This document shows, piece after piece, positions 6,995 to 14,236 of a stretch of DNA of 14,523 nt; position 1 is the first letter of the stretch, and every line of letters begins with the position of its first letter. The stretch is from Betaproteobacteria bacterium (GTDB lineage Bacteria > Pseudomonadota > Gammaproteobacteria > Burkholderiales > Nitrosomonadaceae). The notes under the pieces are model-generated. The model was not told where the DNA came from. It was given only the letters and a program-made list of their open reading frames with translations, and did not search any database. The stretch lies in NCBI GenBank assembly GCA_022601315.1, contig JAHZIU010000098.1:1-14523 (forward strand), given 5' to 3'. Made by a program: the position numbers and the translations under genes.

Positions 6995-7558
6995 TCAAGT
7001 CGGCCGTGTACCCGTTACACCAAGCCTGCGCATTTTCAGATATCGCCAAATTGGATAGCTGCATGTTCCAATAGATAGTCCATAGAAAACCACACTTAAA
7101 TAAATCGCTGATTGTGATAACCGCCCGGTTAAATGCACCTGAATCACTGCCTTAGCTTGATTTGATATAGCAGCGGCTTGTTCTGCATAAATTACCAAAT
7201 CAGAAAAAGCCATCAGCAACTGATCAAATAATGCATCAGCCATCCGAATCACAAAAAGAGAAAAGAAAACATAAAAACTAATCATCAATGTAATTATGAA
7301 AATATTAAGTGTGCGACCAGCAAAATGAGAAGCCACAATAACACCGACTGATATTGCACCCCACCATTGCAACAAATTTATCGCTTCATTACGCCTTTCA
7401 ATAATCAAGTAAAGTAGTTCGTATTCAGTCATTATTTGGCCTGCAATAAAAAATGAAAGTAATGTCGCCCATAAATGCAGGTGAGCATTCAAACTTAATG
7501 ATATAAGTATGACAGCACTTGATAAGGTAATGCCAAGCCAAATTGACGAAAAAGTCAA
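6995..7558 (-). CDS. Unrecognised small integral membrane protein
   Basis: I do not recognise this 187-residue protein. It shows four or five hydrophobic segments (about residues 5-24, 27-44, 66-82, 86-106 and 150-168). A polar central helix between the last two (MADALFDQLLMAFSDLVIYAEQAAA) and a short basic tail (MRRLGVTGTRPT) also stand out. The only start that keeps the first helix is TTG at 7558, with no good Shine-Dalgarno, so the true start is doubtful; the first ATG would delete two helices. It converges with the sigma-54 activator gene, leaving a gap of 57 bases. It lies at the edge of an AT-rich block with decayed genes and could itself be damaged at the 5' end. Confidence 0.5.
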   Translation of the reverse strand: MTFSSIWLGITLSSAVILISLSLNAHLHLWATLLSFFIAGQIMTEYELLYLIIERRNEAINLLQWWGAISVGVIVASHFAGRTLNIFIITLMISFYVFFSLFVIRMADALFDQLLMAFSDLVIYAEQAAAISNQAKAVIQVHLTGRLSQSAIYLSVVFYGLSIGTCSYPIWRYLKMRRLGVTGTRPT

Positions 7559-7633
7559 ATTTTGTACTGGATAATTATTTCCAGCAGGATATAAAAGCCC
7601 AAATCAATATGAAGCGAAGACCGCTAAAATTAT

Positions 7634-7648
7634 GATAATCGCTTAACT
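7634..7648. repeat. 15-bp direct repeat, copy 1
   Basis: GATAATCGCTTAACT lies just downstream of the metallophosphoesterase stop. The same 15 bases occur at 8515-8529, just downstream of the methyltransferase stop. On the minus strand both copies are preceded by CCTGACA or CCTGTCA. Confidence 0.6.
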
Positions 7649-7649
7649 G

Positions 7650-8330
7650 TCAGGTCAAATTCACATCAATATTTTTTCCGAAGGGATCAAAACCTGCACA
7701 CTCATATCCTCCCGTGCGGTTAGGATATCCAAGCTGGTTCGAGATAATCTGTGTTTTTCCAATATTCTGATTGTCGCATTCATGCGTGTGCCCATATACC
7801 CACAGATCAGATTGGTGTTTCTTGATAATGCCAGGCATACCCAGTGAATTAAAGGCAGGTGTCAAAGCGCTACCAAGAAATTGAGTGTGAGAATTGATGA
7901 CTGGGGCGTGATGACTTATCACGACACGAGGTCCGGCTAAATCCGTTTGAAACCAATTCAATAGATTTTCGACATAGCGTTCATGCAATTTAAGTATGTC
8001 AACAGGTTTGAAAACTGACAGGTCGGAGTTTCTAATTAACCTGAAACCATTTAATTGGTGCTCAGCTAATTCCATCTCTTGAAAATCTCCACTATTAAAA
8101 TCCGTCCACATAGTGCCACCGAAAAAATGAACACCATTTATACAAATAGTTTCATCCTGTAGCAATGTGACATTTGGATGTGTAGCGGCAAGCCAGTCTT
8201 TAAAGTTTTTTTCTTCCTCATCTCGCGGTGTTTGCGTATAAAATTCATGATTATGTATTCCACTGACTTTTGATGAATCTTGGAATATGGCAAAGCACCG
8301 GGGATTTTCTTTACCATAACGGGGATGATC
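7650..8330 (-). pseudogene. Metallophosphoesterase (calcineurin-like), 5'-truncated
   Basis: The C-terminal part of a calcineurin-like metallophosphoesterase is clear. VVISHHAPV and VYGHTHE are the two C-terminal metal-binding motifs, GTMWTDF is a family signature and HNHEFYTQTP resembles the GNHEFY motif. The frame containing HNHEFY is open from 8330 but has no ATG, GTG or TTG before a TTG at 8165, which lies after that motif. An in-frame TAA is at 8331-8333. The expected N-terminus (MK-LxxxSDLHLE with the D-x-H metal ligands) is missing: the ATG at about 8389 opens MKLRCYK in another frame and then lacks D-x-H. The gene is therefore probably broken by truncation plus a frameshift. Without the first metal ligands it should be inactive. 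It lies in the AT-rich block next to a repeat also found behind the methyltransferase gene. Confidence 0.72.
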
Positions 8331-8514
8331 TTACGATCAACCCCTAAAAAATCATGAAAAATAAAGAGCACTTTGTAGCAACGAAGCTTCATTGTCTTTT
8401 TCAGAAACAATTGCCAAAGTTTCCTACGGATGCCAACCTATTTGTTTGCACCCGAGCTTTTGCTGTTCCAGATCAGCTCATCTAAAAATTCATTCGCCGA
8501 CCTATTATTATTCA

Positions 8515-8529
8515 GATAATCGCTTAACT
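8515..8529. repeat. 15-bp direct repeat, copy 2
   Basis: GATAATCGCTTAACT, identical to 7634-7648, lies 18 bases beyond the methyltransferase stop. The spacing of 881 bp between copies brackets the broken phosphoesterase gene. Confidence 0.6.
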
Positions 8530-8547
8530 CTTTATGACAGGCTTTTC

Positions 8548-9264
8548 TTACTTATATTTTTGCGCAATTATCAACGCATCTGGGGCAATTAAGTGCGCGC
8601 CTGGTAATTTGGAAAACAACTCCAGGTAATTGGATAATTTTGAATCTAAATACTTTGGTTGCGCTAATGAGTACATAAAAATCCAAGCACCAATTCCATA
8701 AGTTTTCTTAATCCTAAAGCCATTCTTGTTTAATAGTGACTTAAATTTAATCGGTGATAAATCTAATTCATTTGTACCACCAGTTAATCTCCCGAGCATG
8801 TTTTGTGTGCTCCATGGATTACGGTGATTATTTATCAACAAATACCCATCCATTTTAAGGGATTTATTCAGTTCAGCTAATACTTTTGAGCGCAATGAAT
8901 CTTGCGCGTTCCCGAAAAACCTAAACGAAGTAATTAAATCGACAGGTTCTATGTCTAAATTTTTTTCTGTTATATCTATATTAATAAATTCAGTATTTGG
9001 ACATTTATTTTTTGCTTTTTCTAACATACTGTCAGAAACATCAACGCCAAAAGACGATTTAGTCAGTGGAGAAACAATGCTTGTGACACGACCGGTGCCG
9101 CATGCAAAATCTAAATAGTTGGGTTGTGCGTTAGGAAATAATGACGGGACAATATTCTTCAATAGTTGGATTTCAATTTTTGTCATATAAGCACTAATTG
9201 GCTCATGCATTAGATATTCATCGTAAGTATCGCCTCGCTGTTTATGGCTTTCTCTATAATCCAT
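8548..9264 (-). CDS. Class I SAM-dependent methyltransferase
   Basis: This 238-residue cytosolic enzyme has a Rossmann-fold methyltransferase core. Motif I is LDFACGTGRV, followed by an acidic end of strand 2 (FGVDVSDSMLEKAK), the post-II region NIDITEKN, and the LDIEPVDLITSFRFFG and DGYLLINNHRNPWS segments expected in the family. The start is the ATG at 9264, with AAGGG 5 nt upstream; an earlier in-frame start at 9339 has no such site and adds an unlikely extension. The substrate cannot be inferred: the family covers small molecules, lipids and sugars. G+C is lower than in the right-hand genes, which suggests a different origin. It stands alone between a broken phosphoesterase gene and a gene-poor stretch. 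Confidence 0.8.
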   Translation of the reverse strand: MDYRESHKQRGDTYDEYLMHEPISAYMTKIEIQLLKNIVPSLFPNAQPNYLDFACGTGRVTSIVSPLTKSSFGVDVSDSMLEKAKNKCPNTEFINIDITEKNLDIEPVDLITSFRFFGNAQDSLRSKVLAELNKSLKMDGYLLINNHRNPWSTQNMLGRLTGGTNELDLSPIKFKSLLNKNGFRIKKTYGIGAWIFMYSLAQPKYLDSKLSNYLELFSKLPGAHLIAPDALIIAQKYK

Positions 9265-9662
9265 AGATTCCCTTCTGAATTTTAAGATATTGAAGATTAA
9301 TGTTTCTTTATTGTTTATTAAGACAATAAAGAAACCCATTGCTAGTTAATAGAAACTATTTATTCTCACCTGTGCATGTGTTCGATTATGCAGGCCACTC
9401 AATCCATCAATTAAATCAACTAATCTTGTACTCCGTACTATACTTACCTTTCAGGTATATATGTAGTTAATTGTTTTAACATTTTTTACAGATTTAATGC
9501 TTATAGGGCTATAGCCATTTTCAGATTTTAGCTAATAGAAAATAGCCAAATTTAAGTCAGATGTATTTGCAGATGCATAATCTTCCCAGCCAAATAAAAT
9601 AATCCACGTAGCTGCCAAACCAACTTTATTAATAATTAAATCGTCATGTTACGAAGTTACAA
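9265..9662. other. AT-rich stretch without an intact gene
   Basis: No intact gene is visible in these 398 bases. A 38-codon minus-strand frame without a start (about 9535-9651, containing KVGLAATWIILFGWEDYA) has a protein-like composition and may be another gene remnant, but this is weak. Stop codons are frequent in all frames. The promoter of the methyltransferase gene should lie here; I could not pick one out with confidence. Confidence 0.4.
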
Positions 9663-9884
9663 TCAATGTACATAATTTTTTTCAGTCATGTGCCTTCGAA
9701 GTCTTCGAATATCTCGTACTAAATAATCAGGCAGTAATTTAAGTGCCTGATCAAAAGCCATGAAATTCTTAGTTGAATCATTCTTAGCGGAATAAATGAC
9801 TCGCTCTTTACCAATCAAGTGCTCCTCGAATTGGTTATTTAAATTTTGCTTCGCTTGAAAATAATCATTTAAGTTGAAGAAATG
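9663..9884 (-). pseudogene. Start-less coding remnant A (unknown protein)
   Basis: An open frame of 73 codons between a TAG (9885-9887) and a TGA (9663-9665) has no ATG, GTG or TTG near its 5' end. It has a convincing soluble, charged composition: NDYFQAKQNLNNQFEEHL, then KNFMAFDQALKLLPDYLV and RDIRRLRRHM. It looks like the C-terminal end of a gene whose 5' part is lost. An 8-bp inverted repeat, ATCAGGCA and TGCCTGAT with a 10-nt loop (9726-9751), lies inside. The parent family was not recognised. Confidence 0.4.
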
Positions 9885-9906
9885 CTAGTGCCGACTTAAC
9901 CTAGCA
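9883..9906. repeat. Short inverted repeat between the two remnants
   Basis: TGCTAG and CTAGCA flank a 12-nt loop. The repeat lies where remnant B ends and remnant A begins. No T-run follows on either strand, so it is not a standard terminator. Confidence 0.3.
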
Positions 9907-10045
9907 GGCAAGTGAGCTTTATCTCGTATATTTTATATCGGTTTCCACTTTCATTGATTTTTATATTCTTAATACACTTAACGACCCCTTTGGTCATAGT
10001 AACGTCATCGTCATCTATAACTGGACTATTTAAAAAATTTTTATC
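9896..10045 (-). pseudogene. Start-less coding remnant B (unknown small protein)
   Basis: A 49-codon open frame begins right after an in-frame TGA at 10046-10048 and reads through NSPVIDDDDVTMTKGVV and NESGNRYKIYEIKL. An ATG at 10049 with AAAGGAG 10 nt upstream sits one frame away and runs into TAA after two codons. A single-base indel would join it to this frame. This arrangement suggests a small gene broken by a frameshift. The plus-strand open frame over the same bases is hydrophobic and low in complexity and is a poorer candidate. Confidence 0.35.
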
Positions 10046-10290
10046 TCATTTATATACAACTCCTTTCTTGATAAGCACTTTAATTTTTAGCCTGAATCTT
10101 CGCAAATTAAATATTCCACAGACAAATTATGATTTCAACTAATGTTGGGCTTTTAGATTACGCTGCTTCATCTGCTTTTTTCTATAATATATCAATAATT
10201 ATCTTGAACGCTTTCAACTACACACCCCGATCTCATACCATTATCTATATTAGAATAGTGCCATGCCAATAATAACGTTGTAGATTTCTA

Positions 10291-11037
10291 ATGGAAACAT
10301 ATGTACCTCTTCAGACTCTTAAGTTAGTTGATGAGAATATTTGGATTGTTGATGGCCCAAATATTATATTCAAGGGCATTCCTTTTCCCACTCGAATGAC
10401 AATCATTCGACTCACATCAGGTGATTTGTTTGTGCATTCACCTATCGCACTAAATGAAACGTTGAGGCAAGAGATTGACGCATTAGGATCAGTAGCACAT
10501 TTGGTTTCGCCGAATAAAATTCACTATTGGTGGATTGGAGAATGGGGAGAGGTTTATCCTGAAGCGACAAAGTGGGCTTCACCGGGTTCCCACTTGCCAG
10601 CTGAGATGCAGGGATGGCGCTTTGATCGTGATCTAACAAACCAGTCTGACAACGCATGGCGCCAAGATATTGAGCAGCTAATCGTCAGAGGAAGTCGCGT
10701 CCTTGAAGAAGTTGTATTCTTTCATAAGTCATCCCGCACACTGATTCTTGCTGATTTAATCGAGAATTTTGAAAGTCATAAGTTAAACTCACCACTATTA
10801 CGGTTTCTGATGAAGCTTGCAGGCAACCTGGACCCAGATGGCAAACTTCCAATTGATCTGCAGCTAAGTTATTGGGGGCGTCACGCATCTTTACGCAAAG
10901 CTGTAGAAATAATGCTGTGTTGGGAACCTGAAAAAATCATTCTCTCACATGGACGATGGTATGAAGCCAATGGTACAGCAGAATTGAAAAGAGCCTTTCG
11001 ATGGGTACAGGGTATACACGCTGATGAAAAGCGTTAA
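10291..11037 (+). CDS. DUF4336 domain protein (metallo-beta-lactamase-like fold)
   Basis: This 248-residue cytosolic protein matches the DUF4336 family in length and conserved blocks. Visible blocks are an N-terminal ENIWIVDGPNI, SGDLFVHSPIALNE, GSVAHLVSPNKIHYWWIGEW, LILADLIENF and the C-terminal ILSHGRWYEANG. The spacing of His and Asp residues recalls metallo-beta-lactamase hydrolases, but the classic HxHxDH motif is not present, so a hydrolase activity is only a guess. No strong Shine-Dalgarno precedes the ATG; the start fits the family's usual N-terminus. It stands 69 bases before the AbgT-family transporter gene on the same strand and could share its transcript. Its function is undescribed as far as I know. 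Confidence 0.8.
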   Translation: METYVPLQTLKLVDENIWIVDGPNIIFKGIPFPTRMTIIRLTSGDLFVHSPIALNETLRQEIDALGSVAHLVSPNKIHYWWIGEWGEVYPEATKWASPGSHLPAEMQGWRFDRDLTNQSDNAWRQDIEQLIVRGSRVLEEVVFFHKSSRTLILADLIENFESHKLNSPLLRFLMKLAGNLDPDGKLPIDLQLSYWGRHASLRKAVEIMLCWEPEKIILSHGRWYEANGTAELKRAFRWVQGIHADEKR

Positions 11038-11106
11038 ACTTTCAATCCTCGCAAATGGTACAGGTTGTGTGATTAGAAACATAGAATAAGAATACAGGTG
11101 ATTTGC

Positions 11107-12651
11107 ATGTCTAATGAAGCACAAATATCAAAACTCAAACTTTCCACACGCATACTCGCATCGGTAGAGCGAATAGGTAACAAGCTACCTGATCCGGCAA
11201 TGTTATTTATCGTATTGCTTTTCGCTGTCTGGGTGTTGTCATGGCTACTATCGTTTGTCACGTTTAATGTCGTTGATCCGCGCACTAATGAATTGCTTGT
11301 CGTCAACAATCTTTTATCGGGATCGGCGATCACTGAATTCACGTCAGTAATGGTGACCAACTTTTCGCATTTCCACCCAGTCGGTGTTGTGCTTGTCGCA
11401 ATGCTTGGCATCGGTGTTGCTGAACACACAGGTTTCATTAATTCTGGGTTACGTGCACTACTGAGTATTACACCCATACGGTTGCTGACACCTATGGTTA
11501 TTTTCGCTGGCATTGTCAGCCATTCAGCCGCAGATGCCGGATACGTGCTCGTTATACCATTAGGTGGTGTTATTTTTTATGCAGCAGGAAGACACCCCCT
11601 GGCCGGTATCGCTGCGGCCTTTGCAGGTGTATCCGGTGGTTTCTCAGCGAATTTTGTGCCGTCGTCGCTTGATCCCTTATTACAAGGTTTGTCACAGGCC
11701 GGCGCTCAGATTCTCGATCCGAGTATTGTGCTCAACCCGCTAAACAATTATTTTTTCACAACAGCCTCATCATTTCTGATTATTGGTTTAGGTTGGTACG
11801 TCACAGACAAAATTGTTGAACCACGACTGAAAAGTACCCAAGTCGACGGCAACCTCAAAGATCTGCCAACCATGCAAGCGCTTGAACCGAACGAGCGTAA
11901 AGGGTTGCACGCAGCAGGAATTGTTTTTCTACTTGGCATCGTCATCCTGATCATTACAGCCTGGCCGACCAATTCACCATGGCGGGATGCAACGGGCGAC
12001 CTTACGAGCGGTAACGCACCAATGATGCGTTCCATCGTTCCACTCATATTCCTGATGTTCATCATACCGGGTTATGTGTACGGTATTGCAGCTGGTACCG
12101 TGAAAAGCTCCAAAGACGTAATCGAAGGAATGACGAATGCCATGCACCAAATGGCTTATTACCTCGTCATCATGTTTTTTATCGCGCAATTCGTGTATTC
12201 ATTCGGCCAGTCTAATCTTGGTATTTTGCTCGCCCTGCAGGGTGCCGCCGCATTAAAAGCGCTCGCGATGCCATCGTATATTACGATCGTCGGTGTTGTG
12301 CTACTCACTGCATTCATCAATATATTTGTTGGCTCGTCCAGTGCGAAATGGGGGCTTCTTGCGTCCATCTTCGTACCTATGCTGATGCAGCTCGGAATCT
12401 CGCCAGATCTGACACAAGCAGCATACCGCGTCGGTGATTCAAGCACCAACATCATCACACCACTGCTACCGTACTTCCCACTCGTGGTTGTGTACTGCCA
12501 GCGCTATGTGAAGAACACAGGCATCGGCACCGTAACAGCAATGATGTTACCCTACTCGGTGACCTTTCTTATTGCCTGGACGGCATTCCTGCTCCTGTAT
12601 ACATTCTCAGGTCTGCCACTTGGCATTCAATCGAGTTACACCTATCCATGA
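11107..12651 (+). CDS. AbgT-family transporter (p-aminobenzoyl-glutamate type)
   Basis: This 514-residue inner-membrane protein has about a dozen hydrophobic segments. AbgT-family landmarks include an N-terminal VERIGNKLPDPAMLF, HFHPVGVVLVAMLGIGVAEHTG, the hairpin region SHSAADAGYVLVIPLGG, AGVSGGFSANF, and GSSSAKWGLLASIFVPM with VGDSSTNIITPLLPYFPL near the C-terminus. Family members import p-aminobenzoyl-glutamate (AbgT of E. coli) or export sulfonamide-like antimetabolites (MtrF, YdaH). The sequence alone does not choose between these. The ATG at 11107 is the start because AGGTG lies 6 nt upstream; a GTG at 11098 in frame is less likely. An amidohydrolase gene follows 121 bases later, which favours uptake coupled to cleavage. 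Confidence 0.93.
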   Translation: MSNEAQISKLKLSTRILASVERIGNKLPDPAMLFIVLLFAVWVLSWLLSFVTFNVVDPRTNELLVVNNLLSGSAITEFTSVMVTNFSHFHPVGVVLVAMLGIGVAEHTGFINSGLRALLSITPIRLLTPMVIFAGIVSHSAADAGYVLVIPLGGVIFYAAGRHPLAGIAAAFAGVSGGFSANFVPSSLDPLLQGLSQAGAQILDPSIVLNPLNNYFFTTASSFLIIGLGWYVTDKIVEPRLKSTQVDGNLKDLPTMQALEPNERKGLHAAGIVFLLGIVILIITAWPTNSPWRDATGDLTSGNAPMMRSIVPLIFLMFIIPGYVYGIAAGTVKSSKDVIEGMTNAMHQMAYYLVIMFFIAQFVYSFGQSNLGILLALQGAAALKALAMPSYITIVGVVLLTAFINIFVGSSSAKWGLLASIFVPMLMQLGISPDLTQAAYRVGDSSTNIITPLLPYFPLVVVYCQRYVKNTGIGTVTAMMLPYSVTFLIAWTAFLLLYTFSGLPLGIQSSYTYP

Positions 12652-12772
12652 TTACTAAGGCATCAGAAAACAGCCATAAGGGTTTCCACATTATGTTAGG
12701 TGTCGTCGAAAATCTTTCTTTCACTGCCGTTTGGTTCTATTATGGCAAAATAAAATAGCTCATTTATTGACG

Positions 12773-13948
12773 ATGAACATTAGTCCGGAAATTAAAGCAT
12801 TACACGCCGACATGTCTCGGTGGCGCAAACAATTACATCAATATCCAGAAACAGCATTTGAAGAAACAGGAACGGCTCAGTTAATTGCCGAGCAACTGCA
12901 ACAGATCGGTATCGAAGTACATCACGGCCTAGCAAAAACCGGTATTGTTGGCGTTTTACGCAATGGCAATAGTACCAATAGCATCGCTTTACGTGCCGAT
13001 ATGGATGCGCTATTTATCCAGGAACAAAATCAATTTGAGCACGCATCCCGTCATGACGGAAAAATGCATGCCTGCGGCCATGACGGGCATTGTGCCATGC
13101 TACTCGGTGCAGCCCATTACCTGACCAATCATGGTCGCTTTGACGGAACAGTTTATTTTATTTTTCAACCAGCAGAAGAAGCCAGAGCCGGTGCCCACAA
13201 AATGATTAGCGAAGGTCTGTTTGAACAATTTCCAGCACAACGGGTTTTCGGCATGCATAATTTCCCAGATGTTCCAACCGGTCATTTCGCCGTTAAAACC
13301 GGGGCCATGATGGCTTCGTTTGATTGCTTTGAAATCAACCTTAATGGTCATGCCACCCATGCCGCTATGCCACATTTGGGCGATGATGTACTGGTTGCTG
13401 CAGCACATTTAATCACACAATTACAAACGATTGTCAGCCGCCAAATTGATCCAGCCGAGGCTGCGGTGATCAGCGTCACCCAAATTCATGGTGGCAATAC
13501 CTGGAATGCGCTACCCGATTCGGCAGTAATACGAGGAACATTTCGTTGCTTCAAAGATTCCGTTCGTGTCCAATTGGAACAATGCATCTGCCATCACGCC
13601 AAAACTGTCGCAAATAGCTTCAATATCAATGTTGATATTCGTATCAATCCAGAAAACCCTGGTTATCCAGTGACTACCAATAGCCCGGAAGAAACAGCCA
13701 GCGCAATCCAGGCTGCAACTGCTGTTGCTGGTGTCAGCTGTATCGATACGGCACCCACCCCCAGCATGGGGTCCGAAGATTTTGCTTTTATGCTACAAAA
13801 AAAACCGGGTTGTTATATTTGGATTGGCAATGGTGGCTCAGAAAGTGGCTGCCTGCTGCACAATCCAAATTACGATTTTAATGACGAAATTTTACCCCTC
13901 GGTGCAGCCTACTGGGTTAAATTGGTTGAAAATGAATTGCCCGGATAG
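12773..13948 (+). CDS. M20-family amidohydrolase (hippurate/IAA-amino-acid hydrolase type)
   Basis: This 391-residue metal-dependent amidohydrolase of peptidase family M20 (M20D) hydrolyses N-acyl amino acids or related amides. Motifs in order are LHQYPETAFEE (21-31), ALRADMDAL (72-80), MHACGHDGH with the metal ligands C101 and H103, FQPAEEARAGA with E135-E136, GMHN with H162, GHATHAAMP of the dimerisation domain, MGSEDFAFML, and a late LHNPNYDF carrying a histidine ligand. There is no signal peptide, so it is cytosolic. The ATG at 12773 fits the family N-terminus; a TTG at 12731 would add 14 odd residues, and neither has a clear Shine-Dalgarno. The AbgT-type transporter just upstream suggests cleavage of a p-aminobenzoyl-glutamate-like substrate, as AbgA/AbgB do, but the substrate is inferred only from context. 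Confidence 0.92.
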   Translation: MNISPEIKALHADMSRWRKQLHQYPETAFEETGTAQLIAEQLQQIGIEVHHGLAKTGIVGVLRNGNSTNSIALRADMDALFIQEQNQFEHASRHDGKMHACGHDGHCAMLLGAAHYLTNHGRFDGTVYFIFQPAEEARAGAHKMISEGLFEQFPAQRVFGMHNFPDVPTGHFAVKTGAMMASFDCFEINLNGHATHAAMPHLGDDVLVAAAHLITQLQTIVSRQIDPAEAAVISVTQIHGGNTWNALPDSAVIRGTFRCFKDSVRVQLEQCICHHAKTVANSFNINVDIRINPENPGYPVTTNSPEETASAIQAATAVAGVSCIDTAPTPSMGSEDFAFMLQKKPGCYIWIGNGGSESGCLLHNPNYDFNDEILPLGAAYWVKLVENELPG

Positions 13949-13952
13949 CTAT

Positions 13953-14192
13953 CCTGAATATTGCACCAGTGCGTTAGATTTTGGCCTGTAATCATTATTC
14001 CTATTGGTTTTTAGTTATTTTTTCGAAAATACAGTTTGTACTTAAGGCTCACTTGCTGGTTTTTAACTTGCCCTGTATTGAATAGAACGCACATGCTCTC
14101 TACGCCGCAGAATAACTGCGTCTCCGGTCGCGAGCACGCTCAATTCAATACAAGGCGGCGTTTAAATACCACCAACTGGTGCAATATTCAGG
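13953..14192. mobile_element. MITE-like element with 18-bp terminal inverted repeats
   Basis: CCTGAATATTGCACCAGT at 13953-13970 is repeated perfectly as its reverse complement at 14175-14192. The 240 bp between the outer ends carry no transposase. The flanks are CTAT on the left and CTAA on the right, so a 3-bp CTA duplication is possible but not conclusive. The element begins 5 bases after the amidohydrolase stop and ends 45 bases before the next ATG. It is probably a non-autonomous derivative of an insertion sequence. The CCTGAAT-type end loosely recalls IS1380-like elements, which is only a guess. Confidence 0.72.
14074..14152. repeat. Inner imperfect inverted repeat / large hairpin within the MITE
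   Basis: TGTATTGAAT (14074-14083) and ATTCAATACA (14143-14152) are perfect complements. Pairing continues imperfectly outwards (TTTTTAAC with GTTTAAAT) and inwards (GCTC with GAGC, and CGCAG with CTGCG around an AATAA loop near 14106-14120). Both strands could fold into a long multi-stem hairpin. It may terminate transcription from the amidohydrolase gene or mark a nested element. Confidence 0.55.
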
Positions 14193-14236
14193 CTAAAGAT
14201 GGTTATGGTTAATTTTAGTTATAAACATGATGACAT

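Noticed and set aside
8138..8410. Minus-strand 90-codon frame overlapping the phosphoesterase 5' end
   Set aside because: Most of it overlaps the real phosphoesterase frame, and its sequence past the first residues shows no phosphoesterase motif. It was used only as evidence of a frame change.
9726..9751. 8-bp hairpin as a terminator
   Set aside because: Neither strand has a T-run after the stem, and it lies inside a remnant coding frame.
7640..9902. Integron cassette array with attC sites (GTTAAGC at two gene ends and GTTAAGT near 9895 on the minus strand)
   Set aside because: No matching inverse core (RYYYAAC complementary to the core) at the required distance upstream of any of the three sites, no palindromic arms, and no integrase in the window. 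Only the short repeat itself is supported.
9912..10142. Plus-strand 76-codon hydrophobic open frame
   Set aside because: Low-complexity, Ser/Leu/Ile-rich composition with no ribosome site; the opposite strand gives a more protein-like reading over the same bases.
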